A stretch of DNA of 64,000 bases from Pseudomonadota bacterium (GTDB lineage Bacteria > Pseudomonadota > Gammaproteobacteria > Burkholderiales > Ferrovaceae), in assembly GCA_021796835.1 (NCBI GenBank), contig JAKABO010000003.1:56824-120823 (forward strand), read 5' to 3'. The notes below the pieces were generated by a model. It made no database searches, was not told the origin of the DNA, and was given only the letters and a program-made list of their open reading frames with translations. Below are positions 22,317 to 33,931 of the stretch, piece by piece. The first letter of the stretch is position 1, and each line of letters opens with the position of its first letter. The position numbers and the translations under genes are program-made.

Positions 22317-22917
22317 ACGATTGGCGCAGGCCAATCCCCATCCCACCACCGAACTGGTCTGGCACACCCCTTTTCAGTTGCTCCTGGCCGTCCTCCTGTC
22401 GGCCCAGTCCACCGATGTGGGCGTCAACCGGGCCACCGCGCCCCTGTTTCCCACCCTGCAGACTCCGCAGGACTTGCTGGCGCTGGGATCGACGGCCTTT
22501 GAACACGCCATCCGTTCCCTCGGACTGTACCGCACGAAGGCACGCCATGCCCTTGAAATGGCACAACTTCTGGTGGATCGACATGGCGGTCGGGTACCGG
22601 AGACCCGGAAGGAACTGGAAGCCTTGCCCGGCGTGGGACGAAAAACCGCCAATGTCGTCCTCAATACCCTCTACGGCCACCCCACCATCGCCGTGGATAC
22701 CCACGTCTTCCGGGTAGCCAACCGGACCGGACTGGCGCACGGAACCACGCCCCTGGCCGTGGAGCAGGCCCTGTTACGGGCGGTGCCCGAGCCTTTTCTG
22801 CAGCATGCCCACCACTGGCTGATCCTGCTGGGGCGACACGTCTGCCTGGCACGGGCACCACGCTGTGGCGCCTGCCCGATCCAGGATCTCTGTGACACGG
22901 GGAAAACCCGTGTTTGA
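22285..22917 (+). CDS. nth: endonuclease III
   Basis: [34 protein letters not shown]-terminal Cys cluster [17 protein letters not shown]. Confidence 0.95.
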   Translation: MTPARRQQLFERLAQANPHPTTELVWHTPFQLLLAVLLSAQSTDVGVNRATAPLFPTLQTPQDLLALGSTAFEHAIRSLGLYRTKARHALEMAQLLVDRHGGRVPETRKELEALPGVGRKTANVVLNTLYGHPTIAVDTHVFRVANRTGLAHGTTPLAVEQALLRAVPEPFLQHAHHWLILLGRHVCLARAPRCGACPIQDLCDTGKTRV

Positions 22918-23347
22918 TCCCAGCCGCGAAGAAGTCCGGAAATTTTTCATGGGTGCCTGGCAGGGCCACCGCAGCGGACGCCTGCTGAGCCCCCTGGAAG
23001 CACTGGCTGCGGAGGTCATTCAACACCACCCCGAATTTCACCCGCTGCTCGAATCGGATTCCGAAGAGACGCTGGCACGCACCTGGGGGCCGGAGGATGG
23101 CGGCATGAATCCCTTTTTACACCTGTCCCTGCATCTTGCCCTTGAAGAACAACTGGGCATCGACCACCCCTCCGGCATCAGCGCCATTTTTCAACGCCTG
23201 TGCCAGACCACCCGCGACGAACACGAGGCCCGTCACCGCCTGCTGGAGTGCCTGGGACAGATCCTGTGGGAAGCCCAACGCCAGGGAACCCCGCCCGACC
23301 AGGAACGTTACCGCCAGTTACTGCAAGCCACCCTGTCCTCCTCCTGA
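22910..23347 (+). CDS. DUF1841-like protein
   Basis: [47 protein letters not shown] start overlapping the end of nth. Confidence 0.75.
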   Translation: MFDPSREEVRKFFMGAWQGHRSGRLLSPLEALAAEVIQHHPEFHPLLESDSEETLARTWGPEDGGMNPFLHLSLHLALEEQLGIDHPSGISAIFQRLCQTTRDEHEARHRLLECLGQILWEAQRQGTPPDQERYRQLLQATLSSS

Positions 23348-24073
23348 CCCTTCGGGCCGCCACAGTCCCCGCCCGCCACTGGCCTGGTCGATACGTTCCA
23401 GTTGGGTGCGGTGGGCTTCCATTTCCACCTCGGTCGCCCGCGCCACGCGCAACCGATGCGCCGAAGCCGAGGCGACGTAACCGGGCATCTGCATCGAACC
23501 CGGCGAGGTTTCTTCGGGCATCAGCAGATTTTCCTGGCCGCGCGTCATGGCCAGATAGACCTCTCCCAGCAATTCGGCATCCAGCAGCGCCCCGTGGAAG
23601 GTGCGGTGGGCATGATCGATGTCGTACCGTTCGCACAGGGCATCCAGACTGTTGCGTTTGCCCGGAAACAGTTCGCGTGCCACCTTGAGGGAATCCACCA
23701 ACACGCCCGCCGGCAGATGCGCCAGCAAGGCAGGTTTTCCCAGCAGACCCAACTCGTGATCGAGAAAACCCAGATCGAAGGCAGCGTTGTGAATCACCAG
23801 ACAGTCCAGGGCCATTCCCCCGGAGGAATCACACAGGAACTCGATGAGACTTTCAGCCACCGCGCCGAAGGGGGGTTTGTCCTTCAAAAAATCCGTCGTC
23901 AGGCCATGTTTTTCCAAAGCGCCCGGATCACTGTCCCGCCCCGGATCGACGTAATGATGCCAGGTACGCGCACGACGCCGGGCAACGATTTCCACCAGGC
24001 CGATTTCCACCAGCCGATGCCCCTGACGCGGATCCAGTCCGGTGGTTTCGGTATCGAGCATCACCCAGCGCAT
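23318..24073 (-). CDS. dnaQ: DNA polymerase III epsilon subunit (proofreading exonuclease)
   Basis: [45 protein letters not shown]. Confidence 0.93.
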   Translation of the reverse strand: MRWVMLDTETTGLDPRQGHRLVEIGLVEIVARRRARTWHHYVDPGRDSDPGALEKHGLTTDFLKDKPPFGAVAESLIEFLCDSSGGMALDCLVIHNAAFDLGFLDHELGLLGKPALLAHLPAGVLVDSLKVARELFPGKRNSLDALCERYDIDHAHRTFHGALLDAELLGEVYLAMTRGQENLLMPEETSPGSMQMPGYVASASAHRLRVARATEVEMEAHRTQLERIDQASGGRGLWRPEGSGGGQGGLQ

Positions 24074-24510
24074 ACCCGCCCCTTTTCTTCCAGACCACGC
24101 CGCGCCAACGCATCGGCCCGTTCGTTCCCCGGATCCCCTGCATGACCCTTGACCCAGTACCAGGAAATCCGGTGACGCTGGGTCGCCTCCCAGAGTATCT
24201 GCCACAAATCGGCATTCCGCACCGGCTTGCGGGCAGAAGTGAGCCAACCATTGCGACGCCAGGCATGAATCCATTCCTGGATCCCCTTCTGGACATATTG
24301 GGAGTCGGTATACAGTTCCACTTCACAAGGCCGGGTCAGGGCAGTCAATCCTTCGATGACGGCCTGCAATTCCATGCGATTATTGGTGGTTTGCGCCTCC
24401 CCCCCCCAGAGTTCGCGCTCCCCGCCCACACTGCGCAACCACACGCCCCAGCCCCCCGGTCCGGGGTTGCCACTGCACGCCCCGTCCGTATAGATTCGAA
24501 CCACACTCAT
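24061..24510 (-). CDS. rnhA: ribonuclease HI
   Basis: [59 protein letters not shown]. Confidence 0.96.
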   Translation of the reverse strand: MSVVRIYTDGACSGNPGPGGWGVWLRSVGGERELWGGEAQTTNNRMELQAVIEGLTALTRPCEVELYTDSQYVQKGIQEWIHAWRRNGWLTSARKPVRNADLWQILWEATQRHRISWYWVKGHAGDPGNERADALARRGLEEKGRVCAG

Positions 24511-25310
24511 GACTGGGGCGATACCGGCACCGCTTTGGGGCGAGGCAAGAGAGGGATCACGTTGTCCTGCGCCGAGGAGGATTGTGCTCCTTGCCGACGG
24601 ACCCCCGCACTGCGTACCGCGGCAGCCAGGGAAGGATCCACCACGTTCTGGGGCTGCCAGCGCGGCGTGATCAGGCGCATGGCATGCACCCGCTTGACCG
24701 CCTGCAGCAGATAAATGCCACCGCCCACCCCCCACCAGCGATCGCCCGCTGGCTCCATGAAACGGAAACGGTGCAACCAGCGGGCGCTGGTAAAGGGCGG
24801 CGCGTAAGCGCCAAATCGCCCGCCATCCACCTCGAAACTCAACAAGGCCAGCCAGTCCTTGAGACGGGGGAGACTGATGAAGTGTCCCGACCACGGGGAC
24901 ACCCGTCGGTCCAGGGTGAACAACTGACGGACGCCCCACAGACTGCGCGGATTGAAACCCACGATGACCAATCGCCCCTCGGGGCGCATCACCCGATCCA
25001 CCTCGCGCAACAGGGCGTGAGGATGTTCCGTAAACTCCAGGGCATGGGGCATGACCACGAGATCCAGACTCTGGGTAGCCAGGGGCAGGGCACAGGGTTC
25101 GGCCTGGAGGGTTCCTCCCGGACTCGCGCTCACCGTCATATGATGCGGAATCCGGTTGGTGCGCAACCCGTCCAGATGCGACCAGCCGATCTGCAGCGCA
25201 TTGAAGCCGAAGAGGTTCGCCACCGCCTGATCGAGCATGTCCTGCTCCATCCGGAGCACATACTGCCCCAGGGGAGTCTCGAGCCAAGCGTGCAGGTTTT
25301 TCTGTTCCAT
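24507..25310 (-). CDS. SAM-dependent methyltransferase (type 11 domain)
   Basis: [52 protein letters not shown]; between rnhA and gloB. Confidence 0.85.
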   Translation of the reverse strand: MEQKNLHAWLETPLGQYVLRMEQDMLDQAVANLFGFNALQIGWSHLDGLRTNRIPHHMTVSASPGGTLQAEPCALPLATQSLDLVVMPHALEFTEHPHALLREVDRVMRPEGRLVIVGFNPRSLWGVRQLFTLDRRVSPWSGHFISLPRLKDWLALLSFEVDGGRFGAYAPPFTSARWLHRFRFMEPAGDRWWGVGGGIYLLQAVKRVHAMRLITPRWQPQNVVDPSLAAAVRSAGVRRQGAQSSSAQDNVIPLLPRPKAVPVSPQS

Positions 25311-25347
25311 GACAAAATTGTAGTCCAAATCCGGTTCTTTGTGGAAA

Positions 25348-26127
25348 ATGCCTAACTCTTTCTCTATCGTTCCGATCCCCGCCTTCGCCGACAATTACCT
25401 GTGGTTGATCCACAATGACCGCAAGGCGTGGATCGTCGACCCCGGAGAGGCCGCCCCCGTCCTGACCGCCCTTCGGCGCGGTCATCTGGAACTGGAGGGC
25501 ATCCTTCTCACCCATCACCATGCGGACCATTGCGGCGGGGTGGCGGAACTGTGCGCCCACTTTCCCGACCTGACGGTCTATGGCCCTGCGGCAGAAGCCA
25601 TCCCGGGCACGACCCACCCCCTTCGCGCAGGAGACGAGATCTCCCTGACCCCCCTGGGTTTGACCCTGACGGTACTGGAAGTTCCCGGACATACCCTGGG
25701 ACATGTGGCCTATCTGGGCCAGGATTGCCTCTTTTGTGGAGATACCCTGTTTGCGGCCGGTTGCGGTCGAATCTTTGAAGGAACGCCCGCCCAGATGTTT
25801 CACTCCCTGGCGCAACTGGCTGCCCTGCCTGACGAAACCGCCGTCTATTGTGCGCATGAGTACACGGTGTCCAATCTGGCCTTTGCCGCGCGGGTGGACC
25901 CGCACAATCCGGAACTCCAGAACTGGGCAAGGGAGGCTCGGGCTCAACGGGCGCGCGGGGAACCCACCCTGCCCAGCCGGATCGGTCGCGAACGGCGTGC
26001 CAATCCCTTCCTGCGCAGTGCCGATGCCGCCCTGACCCCGGCGCTGGATCATTACCTGGGCCATCCCGTGGGCACCGACCCACTGACTCGTTTCACGGTT
26101 CTACGCGCCTGGAAAAATCAGTGTTGA
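25348..26127 (+). CDS. gloB: hydroxyacylglutathione hydrolase (glyoxalase II)
   Basis: [25 protein letters not shown] metallo-beta-lactamase motif; [23 protein letters not shown]. Confidence 0.95.
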   Translation: MPNSFSIVPIPAFADNYLWLIHNDRKAWIVDPGEAAPVLTALRRGHLELEGILLTHHHADHCGGVAELCAHFPDLTVYGPAAEAIPGTTHPLRAGDEISLTPLGLTLTVLEVPGHTLGHVAYLGQDCLFCGDTLFAAGCGRIFEGTPAQMFHSLAQLAALPDETAVYCAHEYTVSNLAFAARVDPHNPELQNWAREARAQRARGEPTLPSRIGRERRANPFLRSADAALTPALDHYLGHPVGTDPLTRFTVLRAWKNQC

Positions 26128-27542
26128 CCCGAATTCCGGTCCTTCTGGCGCTGTTATTCTGGATAGGTCCCGGTTGGGCCCAGGACCCGCTTCCTTCCTC
26201 CCTTTCCTCGCCCACGCCGGCACTCGTGAGCGAAGACGAACCTCAGGATCCCGGCCTGGACGACCTCGATCCGTCCCCCGATCCCGAATTACCCACCCAG
26301 GCCAGCGACCAGGCGCCGCCGGGAGAGGTCTGGGACCGGATCCGCAGCGGATTCGCCCTGCCCGATCTGACGGATGAGCAGGATAGCCGGTTGGTGGCCA
26401 AACAGATTGCCTGGCTTGCCGCCCGCCCGGATTATGTGGAAAGGACCCTCAACCGCAGCCGGATGTACCTCTTTTTCATTGTCAGCGAAGTCCAGCGCCG
26501 GGGCATGCCCACCGAAATCGCGCTCCTGCCTCTGGTGGAAAGCGCCTATAACCCCCATGCCCTGTCACGCAGCCAGGCTTCGGGCATCTGGCAGTTCATC
26601 CCCTCCACGGCCCGTCTCTTCGGCCTGCACAAGGATTGGTGGTACGACGGACAAAAGGATGTGGTCGCCACCACTTACAGCGCTCTGGACTATCTCCAGC
26701 GCCTGTATGACGAATTTCACTCCTGGGACCTGGCGCTGGCAGGCTACAACTGTGGAGAAGGAAAAATCCGTCGCGAAATTGCCTACAACCGTGCCCGCCA
26801 GTTGCCTGTCGACTTTGGTCACCTCAACCTGTCCGACGAAACCCGCAATTATGTCCCCCGTCTTCTGGCCGCCAAGGCCATCGTCCTCTCCCCGGAACAT
26901 TATGGCCTCATCCTTCCGCCCATTCCGGATGAACCTTACTTCTCTTCCATCACCACCCACAAGAAAATCGACACCAAGGTCGCTGCCCAACTGGCGGGCT
27001 TGAGCGTGGACGATTTTCTGATGTTGAATCCCGGTTTCAACCGGCCCCTGATCCAGCTCAGCGCCAACCGAACCACGACGATCCTGGTTCCCGTGTCCGC
27101 CGCCAGTTCCTTCATCGCACATCTGGATGACCCGGACCTCACCCTGGTGTCCTGGCAAACCCGCCAGTTGCAGCGGGGCGAGGCCATCGATCGGGTGGCC
27201 CATGAATACGGAATGAGCGGTGAGGAACTGAAACGCATCAACGGCATTGCGCCCAACCGCAGAATTGCCAGCGGCGGCGTCATTCTGGTCCCCCTTTCAA
27301 AAACGGCGGAAACCGGTTCTTCCGCCCCCCCCGCCGATCTTCCCGCCAGCCCCCCGGAGGCCGAACTCTCGGCTCCCCCCCCGAAGCATCACCCGACCCA
27401 TGGGAAAACCGGCAAAAGCGCCCACCTGTCCCCTACCCCTCATGGCAGGGGCCATTCAAAACAGGGTACCCATGCCAAAGGCACGAAGCGAACTTCCTCC
27501 GCCAGAACCCGGAAGCCTTCGTCTCATGCGCCCGCCCCCTGA
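26121..27542 (+). CDS. mltD: membrane-bound lytic murein transglycosylase D with LysM-type repeats
   Basis: ALLPLVESAYNPHALSRSQASGIWQFIPSTARLFGL; LALAGYNCGEGKIRR; LysM-like C-terminal half; low-complexity basic tail. Confidence 0.9.
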   Translation: MLTRIPVLLALLFWIGPGWAQDPLPSSLSSPTPALVSEDEPQDPGLDDLDPSPDPELPTQASDQAPPGEVWDRIRSGFALPDLTDEQDSRLVAKQIAWLAARPDYVERTLNRSRMYLFFIVSEVQRRGMPTEIALLPLVESAYNPHALSRSQASGIWQFIPSTARLFGLHKDWWYDGQKDVVATTYSALDYLQRLYDEFHSWDLALAGYNCGEGKIRREIAYNRARQLPVDFGHLNLSDETRNYVPRLLAAKAIVLSPEHYGLILPPIPDEPYFSSITTHKKIDTKVAAQLAGLSVDDFLMLNPGFNRPLIQLSANRTTTILVPVSAASSFIAHLDDPDLTLVSWQTRQLQRGEAIDRVAHEYGMSGEELKRINGIAPNRRIASGGVILVPLSKTAETGSSAPPADLPASPPEAELSAPPPKHHPTHGKTGKSAHLSPTPHGRGHSKQGTHAKGTKRTSSARTRKPSSHAPAP

Positions 27543-29194
27543 GAGGACAGTGGAATACCCTGAGGGACGGCTTTGAGCAACTGCTGGGTATAGGGATGGC
27601 GCGGACGCGCATAGAGGTCTTCCGCGCTCCCCCGTTCCACGACCTGCCCGGCGTACAGAACCAGGATTTCATCGGCCATGAACCGGACCACGGCGAGATC
27701 GTGGGAAATGAACAGCAGGCTGAGGTCGAGTTCGTCCTGCAGATCCCGTAACAGATTCAACACCTGAGCCTGAACCGACACATCCAGGGCAGAAACGGAC
27801 TCGTCACAGATCAGCACGCGCGGATTCACCGTCAGGCAACGCGCAATGGCAATCCGTTGGCGTTGCCCACCGGAGAATTCATGGGGGTAGCGGTTCAGTG
27901 CCCGTTGGTCCAACCCGACGCGCTCCAACCAGCGCACCGCCAGTTCCAGCCGTTCGCCTGCACCGTTCCCCAGCCCCTGAAGCATGAGGGGTTCGGTCAG
28001 CAACTGGGCAACGGTGAAACGCGGGTTGAGGGAGGCAAAGGGATTCTGAAACACCATCTGTACCTGGGCCGGCCGCCCGTTCCTGCATAAGCGGATCTGT
28101 CCCGTGTCGGGGGTCAGGATACCGGCCACTATCCTGGCCAGGGTGGATTTGCCGGAGCCGGATTCGCCCACCACCCCCAGGGTACGTCCGGCCTGCAAGG
28201 TAAACCCAATGGGTTCCAGCGCCTGAAAACGGGCGCGTCGCCAGCCTGAACCCTGAATCACGAAGGACTTGCTGACCCCCGTCACTTCCAGGACCACCGG
28301 CAACGAACCCGACGGACGGGAACCGGAAGAACCCCGGGCGGGCATCAATTCCCCCTGGTCATCGATCATGGGCAAACGCGCAGGCAAATTGCCCAGCGTG
28401 GGACGGCAGGTCAGCAATGCCCGGGTATAGCCATGGCGGGGAGCCACCAGGACTTCGGCGCAGCGCCCCTGCTCCACCACCCGTCCCTGGCGCATCACCA
28501 CCACCTCCTCGGCAATTTCCCCCACCAGCGCCAGGTCATGGGTAATGAACAGAATGGCCATGGACAGTTCGCGCTGCAGTTCCCGTAACAGGGTCATGAT
28601 CTGCCGCTGCACGGTGACATCCAGGGCCGTGGTCGGTTCGTCGGCAATCAGCAACTGGGGATGGGTACTGATCGCCATGGCGATCATGACCCGCTGCTGT
28701 TGGCCCCCGGACAGCTGATGGGGATAAGCGGACAGCCGTGCCGCCGCATTGGCAATGCCCACCTGCGACAGGAGTTCCAGGGAACGTTGGCGTACCTGCC
28801 GCGCGGACTCGATCCCTTCTGCACGGCGCACCGATTCGCCCAGTTGCATTCCGATGGTAAATACCGGATTGAGCGAACCCTGGGGATCCTGAAAGATCAT
28901 CCCCAGGGAACGCCGACGCAGAGCGCGCATGGCCTGAGGAGAGAACTCCAGAAGATTGTTCCCTTCCCACAAAATGCGACTGCGCTCGTGGATATGGGTA
29001 TGGGATTGCGGGAGAAGGCGCAGAATGGAGAGCGCGGTCACCGATTTCCCGCTGCCCGACTCACCCACCAGAGCAACGGTGGCGCAGGGTGGCACGGTAA
29101 AATCGACGCCGCGCACCGCTGCCAGGGGATGATCTCCGGCACGGCGAAAGGTCACCTCGAGGTCACGCACCTCCAGCAAAGGCAAGGGCTTCAC
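27524..29194 (-). CDS. peptide ABC transporter, fused dual ATP-binding protein (YejF/DppDF type)
   Basis: Two ABC cassettes: [15 protein letters not shown] / [13 protein letters not shown] and [14 protein letters not shown] / [13 protein letters not shown]. Confidence 0.92.
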   Translation of the reverse strand: MKPLPLLEVRDLEVTFRRAGDHPLAAVRGVDFTVPPCATVALVGESGSGKSVTALSILRLLPQSHTHIHERSRILWEGNNLLEFSPQAMRALRRRSLGMIFQDPQGSLNPVFTIGMQLGESVRRAEGIESARQVRQRSLELLSQVGIANAAARLSAYPHQLSGGQQQRVMIAMAISTHPQLLIADEPTTALDVTVQRQIMTLLRELQRELSMAILFITHDLALVGEIAEEVVVMRQGRVVEQGRCAEVLVAPRHGYTRALLTCRPTLGNLPARLPMIDDQGELMPARGSSGSRPSGSLPVVLEVTGVSKSFVIQGSGWRRARFQALEPIGFTLQAGRTLGVVGESGSGKSTLARIVAGILTPDTGQIRLCRNGRPAQVQMVFQNPFASLNPRFTVAQLLTEPLMLQGLGNGAGERLELAVRWLERVGLDQRALNRYPHEFSGGQRQRIAIARCLTVNPRVLICDESVSALDVSVQAQVLNLLRDLQDELDLSLLFISHDLAVVRFMADEILVLYAGQVVERGSAEDLYARPRHPYTQQLLKAVPQGIPLSSQGAGA

Positions 29195-30231
29195 GAGTTC
29201 AACCTCGGATCGAGCGCATCCCGCAGGGCATCAGTCAGCAAACTCGAGGCGGTGACAAAAACGGCCATGGCCACCGTGGTGACCACCAGTTGCCACCACT
29301 TACCCAGGATCAGTTCGTTCTGCGCCTCGTTCAACATGCTGCCCCAGGATACCGAACTGACCGGGACGCCAAACCCCAGAAAACTGAGAATCACCTCCGA
29401 TTTGATGAACCCCACCAGATTCTGGGAAAACTGGACCAGGACCACGTGACCGACATTGGGCAGGATATGTACCCACACACGCCGCCCATGGGAAGCGCCC
29501 AGGGCACCGGCAGCCAGCACATATTCCCGGGTGCGATGCTTCATGTATTCGGCCCGGACCAGGCGAAAAACCCCGGTCCATCCCGTCAGACCGAGAATCA
29601 GGATGAGGGTGCCCACCCCTTTCTGCTGAAGTACGGCAGCCACCGCAAAAACCAGCAACAGGTAGGGAATGGAGGTCAATACACCATAAAAACCATTCAA
29701 CAGGTCATCAACGACCCGCCCGTAATAACCCGCCAGAGCGCCCAGGACGGTCCCGATCAGGGTGGCCACGAAAGCCGCCACCAGCCCCACCCAAACCGAG
29801 GTCTGGGTCCCCTTGAGCACCTTTTGCCCCACGTCCCTGCCCCATTTGTCCGCACCGAAAGGCAGGGTCAGGCGATACGACACAGGCTCGGGCTGGATCC
29901 GCTGTGCAGCGGCCCGCGCTTCACTCCAGAGCGGCTCCAGCGGATCGGTCCAACCATACAGGGGAACGACCAGGGTGCGATCCCAGGCCTCTCCGGCTGG
30001 CAGGGTCACCCGATTCGCGGCAGAGACGAACCAGGTCGGCGGCGCATAATTGACGGCTACCGGGTCGTTCCAGCGCGTTCCCAGCCAACCGGCCAGCACC
30101 ATCCCCACCAGTACCAGATAAAATGTCACCACCCCCAGGGAAATGCGCCCCACCGGATCCCGCCACAGGCGGCGCAGGGCGAGGCTCCAGGCACTCTCAG
30201 AACGCATCGATGAATCCATTTGTACCGTCAT
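29191..30231 (-). CDS. peptide ABC transporter permease (DppC/YejE type)
   Basis: LWRDPVGRISLGVVTFYL; FGADKWGRDV; TM segments; ATGA coupling to the ATPase gene. Confidence 0.9.
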   Translation of the reverse strand: MTVQMDSSMRSESAWSLALRRLWRDPVGRISLGVVTFYLVLVGMVLAGWLGTRWNDPVAVNYAPPTWFVSAANRVTLPAGEAWDRTLVVPLYGWTDPLEPLWSEARAAAQRIQPEPVSYRLTLPFGADKWGRDVGQKVLKGTQTSVWVGLVAAFVATLIGTVLGALAGYYGRVVDDLLNGFYGVLTSIPYLLLVFAVAAVLQQKGVGTLILILGLTGWTGVFRLVRAEYMKHRTREYVLAAGALGASHGRRVWVHILPNVGHVVLVQFSQNLVGFIKSEVILSFLGFGVPVSSVSWGSMLNEAQNELILGKWWQLVVTTVAMAVFVTASSLLTDALRDALDPRLNS

Positions 30232-30237
30232 TCCGTC

Positions 30238-31182
30238 CTACTCCAAACCTACCCGGGGGTCCAGCCACCGGTAACACAGATCGCCCAGAAAATTGACCGC
30301 CAGGGTGGCCATGGCCACATACACGGTGATCGCCTTGATCAGGGGGAAATCACTCCGCTCCACGGCCAGAATGATTTCCCGGCCGATGCCGGGAATGGCA
30401 AAAAACCGCTCCAGCAGAAAGGCGCCCGTCAGCAATCCGGGCAATCCCATCAGAACATTGGTCACGATCGGAATGGCCGCATTGCGCAGAACGTGCACGA
30501 ACAGAATGCGTCTCTCCGACAATCCCTTGGCACGCGCCGTCCGCACAAAATCCTGATCGATCTCTTCCAGTATGAAGGAACGATAGAGCCGGATCGAGGG
30601 CGCGACACTCACGAGAAGCCCCAGCAATACAGGCAAAAGTGCATAGACCCGCAAATTGGTCAGGACGGAATCGCTCCACCCCTTGACCGGAAACCATCCC
30701 CACAGGTAGGCAAATACGTATTGCCCCACGATGATGTAGACCAAAAGACTGATCGACATGGCCACCGTACTCACCATGCGTACCCCCTGATCCAGCCAGG
30801 AACCCCGCAACGCCGCCACCAGCAGGGCCACGGCCACGGCCACCAGGGTCTCCAGGATCAGCATGGGGATCAGCAGCGTCAGGGAGGGCCCCAGCCGGGA
30901 GCGGAAAATGGCGGAGACGGGCTCATGGGTGGACCAGCTCTCCCCGTAATCCCCGCGCAAAACCTGCCCGACAAAGTCCAGAAACTGCTGCCAGAGCGGG
31001 CGGTCGAGGCCCAGTTGGTGGCGTACGTTGGCCAGGTCCTGCGCGCTGGCCATTTTGCCGGCCAGGATCGTGGCAGGGTCCCCCCCCACCCAGTTGAACA
31101 GGATGAAGACCAGCAGGATCACCCCCAGCAGAGTCAGCAGGGCCTGTCCCAGGCGCCGGACCAGAAACAGTAATCCGCTCAT
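30238..31182 (-). CDS. peptide ABC transporter permease (DppB/YejB type)
   Basis: LLFLVRRLGQALLTLLGVILLVFILFNWVGGDPA; DFVRTARAKGLSERRILFVHVLRNAAIPIVT. Confidence 0.92.
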   Translation of the reverse strand: MSGLLFLVRRLGQALLTLLGVILLVFILFNWVGGDPATILAGKMASAQDLANVRHQLGLDRPLWQQFLDFVGQVLRGDYGESWSTHEPVSAIFRSRLGPSLTLLIPMLILETLVAVAVALLVAALRGSWLDQGVRMVSTVAMSISLLVYIIVGQYVFAYLWGWFPVKGWSDSVLTNLRVYALLPVLLGLLVSVAPSIRLYRSFILEEIDQDFVRTARAKGLSERRILFVHVLRNAAIPIVTNVLMGLPGLLTGAFLLERFFAIPGIGREIILAVERSDFPLIKAITVYVAMATLAVNFLGDLCYRWLDPRVGLE

Positions 31183-31194
31183 GTTGTTTTCTCG

Positions 31195-32964
31195 TCAGGG
31201 GGTTGCGCCATGCCGCTCCTCCACATCCAGGTAATTCCACACCGAAGGCAGGATCGGGTGCGCCCGGTAACCCAGCACCCAGGGCTGAGACAGGACATTG
31301 CGCAGGGCCGAGGTGCTGACCTTGGTCACCCCATACAGTTCCAGGCGGCGCGCCAACCGATGGTACAGGGCATCGCGCCGGGGGGAATCGGGCAGGGTGA
31401 GGGTTTGCTCGTAGAGTCGGTCCCATTCCGGGTCCTGATAGCAACTGGCGTTGTTCTCATGGGTATGCGGTCCGTACCAGAGTTGCATGAAATTGTCTCC
31501 ATCCGGGTAATCGGCAATCCAGGCCGACAGGCGAAACTGGACCTGGCATTGCCGTTCTGCCCGTATGATGTCCGGAAACTTGAGTTTGTTGCTGGAAAAC
31601 CGCAGGCCGATGCGGTCCAGGGATTTTTTCATCACCTCATCCAGTTCGCGATCCTGCGAAGAAAGTCCCGTCGTATACTGAACTTCCAGTGGCTTTCCAT
31701 CCGGCTGAAGCCGATAGCCGGTTCTGTCCCGCCGGTATCCATAGGCATCGAGCAATTGATTGGCCAGCTCAGGGTCATAATTCAACAAACTCTGGTACTG
31801 GGCATCGGCGCCCGCCACGCCCGGCGGAATCGGGTAGGTGGTTCGGATCGCCTGACCCTTGTCGATGACCCGCATCATCTCGCCATCATTCATCGCCAGA
31901 AAGATGGCGCGCCGCAAGGCAATTTTGGCGGGGGTCATGCCGCCCAGCACAGGATCCTGCTGATTGATGAAGTAGTAGGCGATGGCCGGTTCCACGATCC
32001 GGTCCAGATGAACCCCGCGCCGGACCCATTCCGGACGCAACTGATCCCCACTCAGGGCCAGCGGAGAAAACTGGGCAGGAATCCCCAGGATGTCCAGTTC
32101 CCCCTTGCCAAAACTGAGCCAGGCCGACTGGGCTTCCTCGATGATCTGAATATCGATCCGATCGATCCGGGGCAGCATTTTTCCTTCCATTTGTGCCACC
32201 AGACGTCGATTCTCCGGATCATTGCCGGGAGAAAAATGCCAGACTTCGGGGCGGTAGTTGGGATTGCGGATCAATTCGATGCGCGCCGAGCGCAACCACT
32301 GTCCCAGGCGATAGGGTCCGGTCCCCACCGGATGGGATGCCGTATCCCCGGCATACGCCTCGATCACCTCCCGGGCCACGATGCCCATGACCGGCTGGGC
32401 CATGGCATGCCCGAAATTGTAGTCGGTAGTTTTCAGGTGCACGCGCACATGCCAGGGATCGAGCACCGTCAGCCCCGCCACGGGCGTGTCGTAATCAAAA
32501 TGCCCGGTCGCCCGGGCCTGGGCTGCCCGCTCATCCAGTCCCTCGATTTTTCCGTCCAGCAGGAACTTGTACGGGGAACGGTTTTTGGGATCCATGAAAC
32601 GCATCAGGGTATAGACCACATCGGTCGCGGTCACTTCCCGCTTCTTGCCCCGAAAAACCGGGTCAGGAGAAAAATACACGCCCTTTTTCAGGGTAAAGGT
32701 CCAGACGCGCCCCTGCCCGCTCACGCTGGGCATGGTTGCTGCCAATCGCGGCACCAGTTTGGCGGGTCGTGCCAGATAATCGTAAGTCAGCAACGATTCA
32801 AACAGTTGCTGTTCGATGGCCGCCGTGTTGAGATCGGAAGTCTGTACCGGATCAAACCCCGTTTCAGAAGCAGAGAACGCCACATGCAGAACTTTTTCCT
32901 GGGCCTGCAGCGAGGACATCCACAGCAAGGCCAGCCACAGCACCCAAACTCTTCCCCCCTTCAT
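31195..32964 (-). CDS. ABC transporter substrate-binding protein, family 5 (peptide type)
   Basis: Signal peptide MKGGRVWVLWLALLWMSSLQAQ; VLHVAFSASETGFDPVQ...VWTFTLKKGVYFSPDP...VTATDVVYTLMR. Confidence 0.9.
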   Translation of the reverse strand: MKGGRVWVLWLALLWMSSLQAQEKVLHVAFSASETGFDPVQTSDLNTAAIEQQLFESLLTYDYLARPAKLVPRLAATMPSVSGQGRVWTFTLKKGVYFSPDPVFRGKKREVTATDVVYTLMRFMDPKNRSPYKFLLDGKIEGLDERAAQARATGHFDYDTPVAGLTVLDPWHVRVHLKTTDYNFGHAMAQPVMGIVAREVIEAYAGDTASHPVGTGPYRLGQWLRSARIELIRNPNYRPEVWHFSPGNDPENRRLVAQMEGKMLPRIDRIDIQIIEEAQSAWLSFGKGELDILGIPAQFSPLALSGDQLRPEWVRRGVHLDRIVEPAIAYYFINQQDPVLGGMTPAKIALRRAIFLAMNDGEMMRVIDKGQAIRTTYPIPPGVAGADAQYQSLLNYDPELANQLLDAYGYRRDRTGYRLQPDGKPLEVQYTTGLSSQDRELDEVMKKSLDRIGLRFSSNKLKFPDIIRAERQCQVQFRLSAWIADYPDGDNFMQLWYGPHTHENNASCYQDPEWDRLYEQTLTLPDSPRRDALYHRLARRLELYGVTKVSTSALRNVLSQPWVLGYRAHPILPSVWNYLDVEERHGATP

Positions 32965-33101
32965 CCACCCCCCTCTTTCATGCCCGCTCCTCCCGATCGT
33001 CCCTGCAAAACCCACCTGCCATCCGCCCATTCTATCGCGTCCGACCGCGCCTTTCCGAAGGGAATGGTTTATCATGAGGCCCTGACAGAGGAGACCAACC
33101 C

Positions 33102-33887
33102 ATGGGATTTTTGGCAAACAAGAACATACTCATCACCGGATTGCTGAGCAATCGTTCCATCGCCTGGGGGATCGCCCAGGCCATGCAAAGGGAGGGGGCC
33201 CGGTTGGCGCTCACCTATCAGGGCGACGCGGTGCGCGGACGGGTGGAGAAACTGGCCACGGAACTGGGGATCAGCGAACTCTATCCCTGTGATGTGGCGC
33301 AGGACGATCAGATCGAGGCACTCTTCCATTCGTTGGGACAACGCTGGGATGGACTGGATGGCATCGTTCATTCCATTGCCTTTGCTCCCCGTGAGGCCCT
33401 CAGCGGCACTTTTCTGGATTCCGTGACCCGGGAAAACTTTCGGATCGCCCATGACATCAGTTCCTACAGTTTTGCAGCCCTGGCCAAGGCGGGCGCTCCC
33501 CTCATGGCCGGTCGTCAGGGCGCCCTGCTGACCCTGTCCTATCTGGGCGCCGAGCGTTCCGTACAAAACTACAACGTCATGGGACTGGCCAAGGCCAGTC
33601 TCGAGGCCAATGTCCGTTATCTGGCACAAAGTCTGGGCCCCGGAGGCATTCGCGTCAACGGCATTTCTGCGGGGCCCATCAAAACCCTGGCTGCCGCGGG
33701 CATCGGTGATTTCGGCAAGATTCTGGGCTATGTGGAGCAAACCGCCCCCCTGCGCCGCAATATCACCATCGAGGAAGTGGGAAATGTGGCCGCTTTCCTG
33801 TGCAGTTCCCTGGCTTCTGGCGTGACGGGAGAAATCGTTCATGTGGACGGCGGTTTTTCCAGTACCGTCCCGGGCATGGGAGGCTGA
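33102..33887 (+). CDS. fabI: enoyl-[acyl-carrier-protein] reductase (NADH)
   Basis: [55 protein letters not shown]. Confidence 0.97.
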   Translation: MGFLANKNILITGLLSNRSIAWGIAQAMQREGARLALTYQGDAVRGRVEKLATELGISELYPCDVAQDDQIEALFHSLGQRWDGLDGIVHSIAFAPREALSGTFLDSVTRENFRIAHDISSYSFAALAKAGAPLMAGRQGALLTLSYLGAERSVQNYNVMGLAKASLEANVRYLAQSLGPGGIRVNGISAGPIKTLAAAGIGDFGKILGYVEQTAPLRRNITIEEVGNVAAFLCSSLASGVTGEIVHVDGGFSSTVPGMGG

Positions 33888-33901
33888 TTCACGGGATGAG
33901 A

Positions 33902-33928
33902 CCGGGTGGGGGGATCTCCCCCCACCGG
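33902..33928. terminator. GC-rich palindrome between convergent fabI and ppiD (candidate bidirectional terminator without U-tract)
   Basis: CCGGGTGGGGGGATCTCCCCCCACCGG between the two stop codons. Confidence 0.4.
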
Positions 33929-33931
33929 AAG

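Noticed and set aside
24061-26064. 667 aa minus-strand ORF
   Set aside because: Only the last ~149 codons are real (rnhA); the rest is an open out-of-frame extension across the methyltransferase and antisense to gloB
27524-32964. Possible novel antibiotic-uptake system
   Set aside because: The set of SBP, two permeases and fused dual ATPase is an ordinary peptide ABC importer of the Yej/Dpp type
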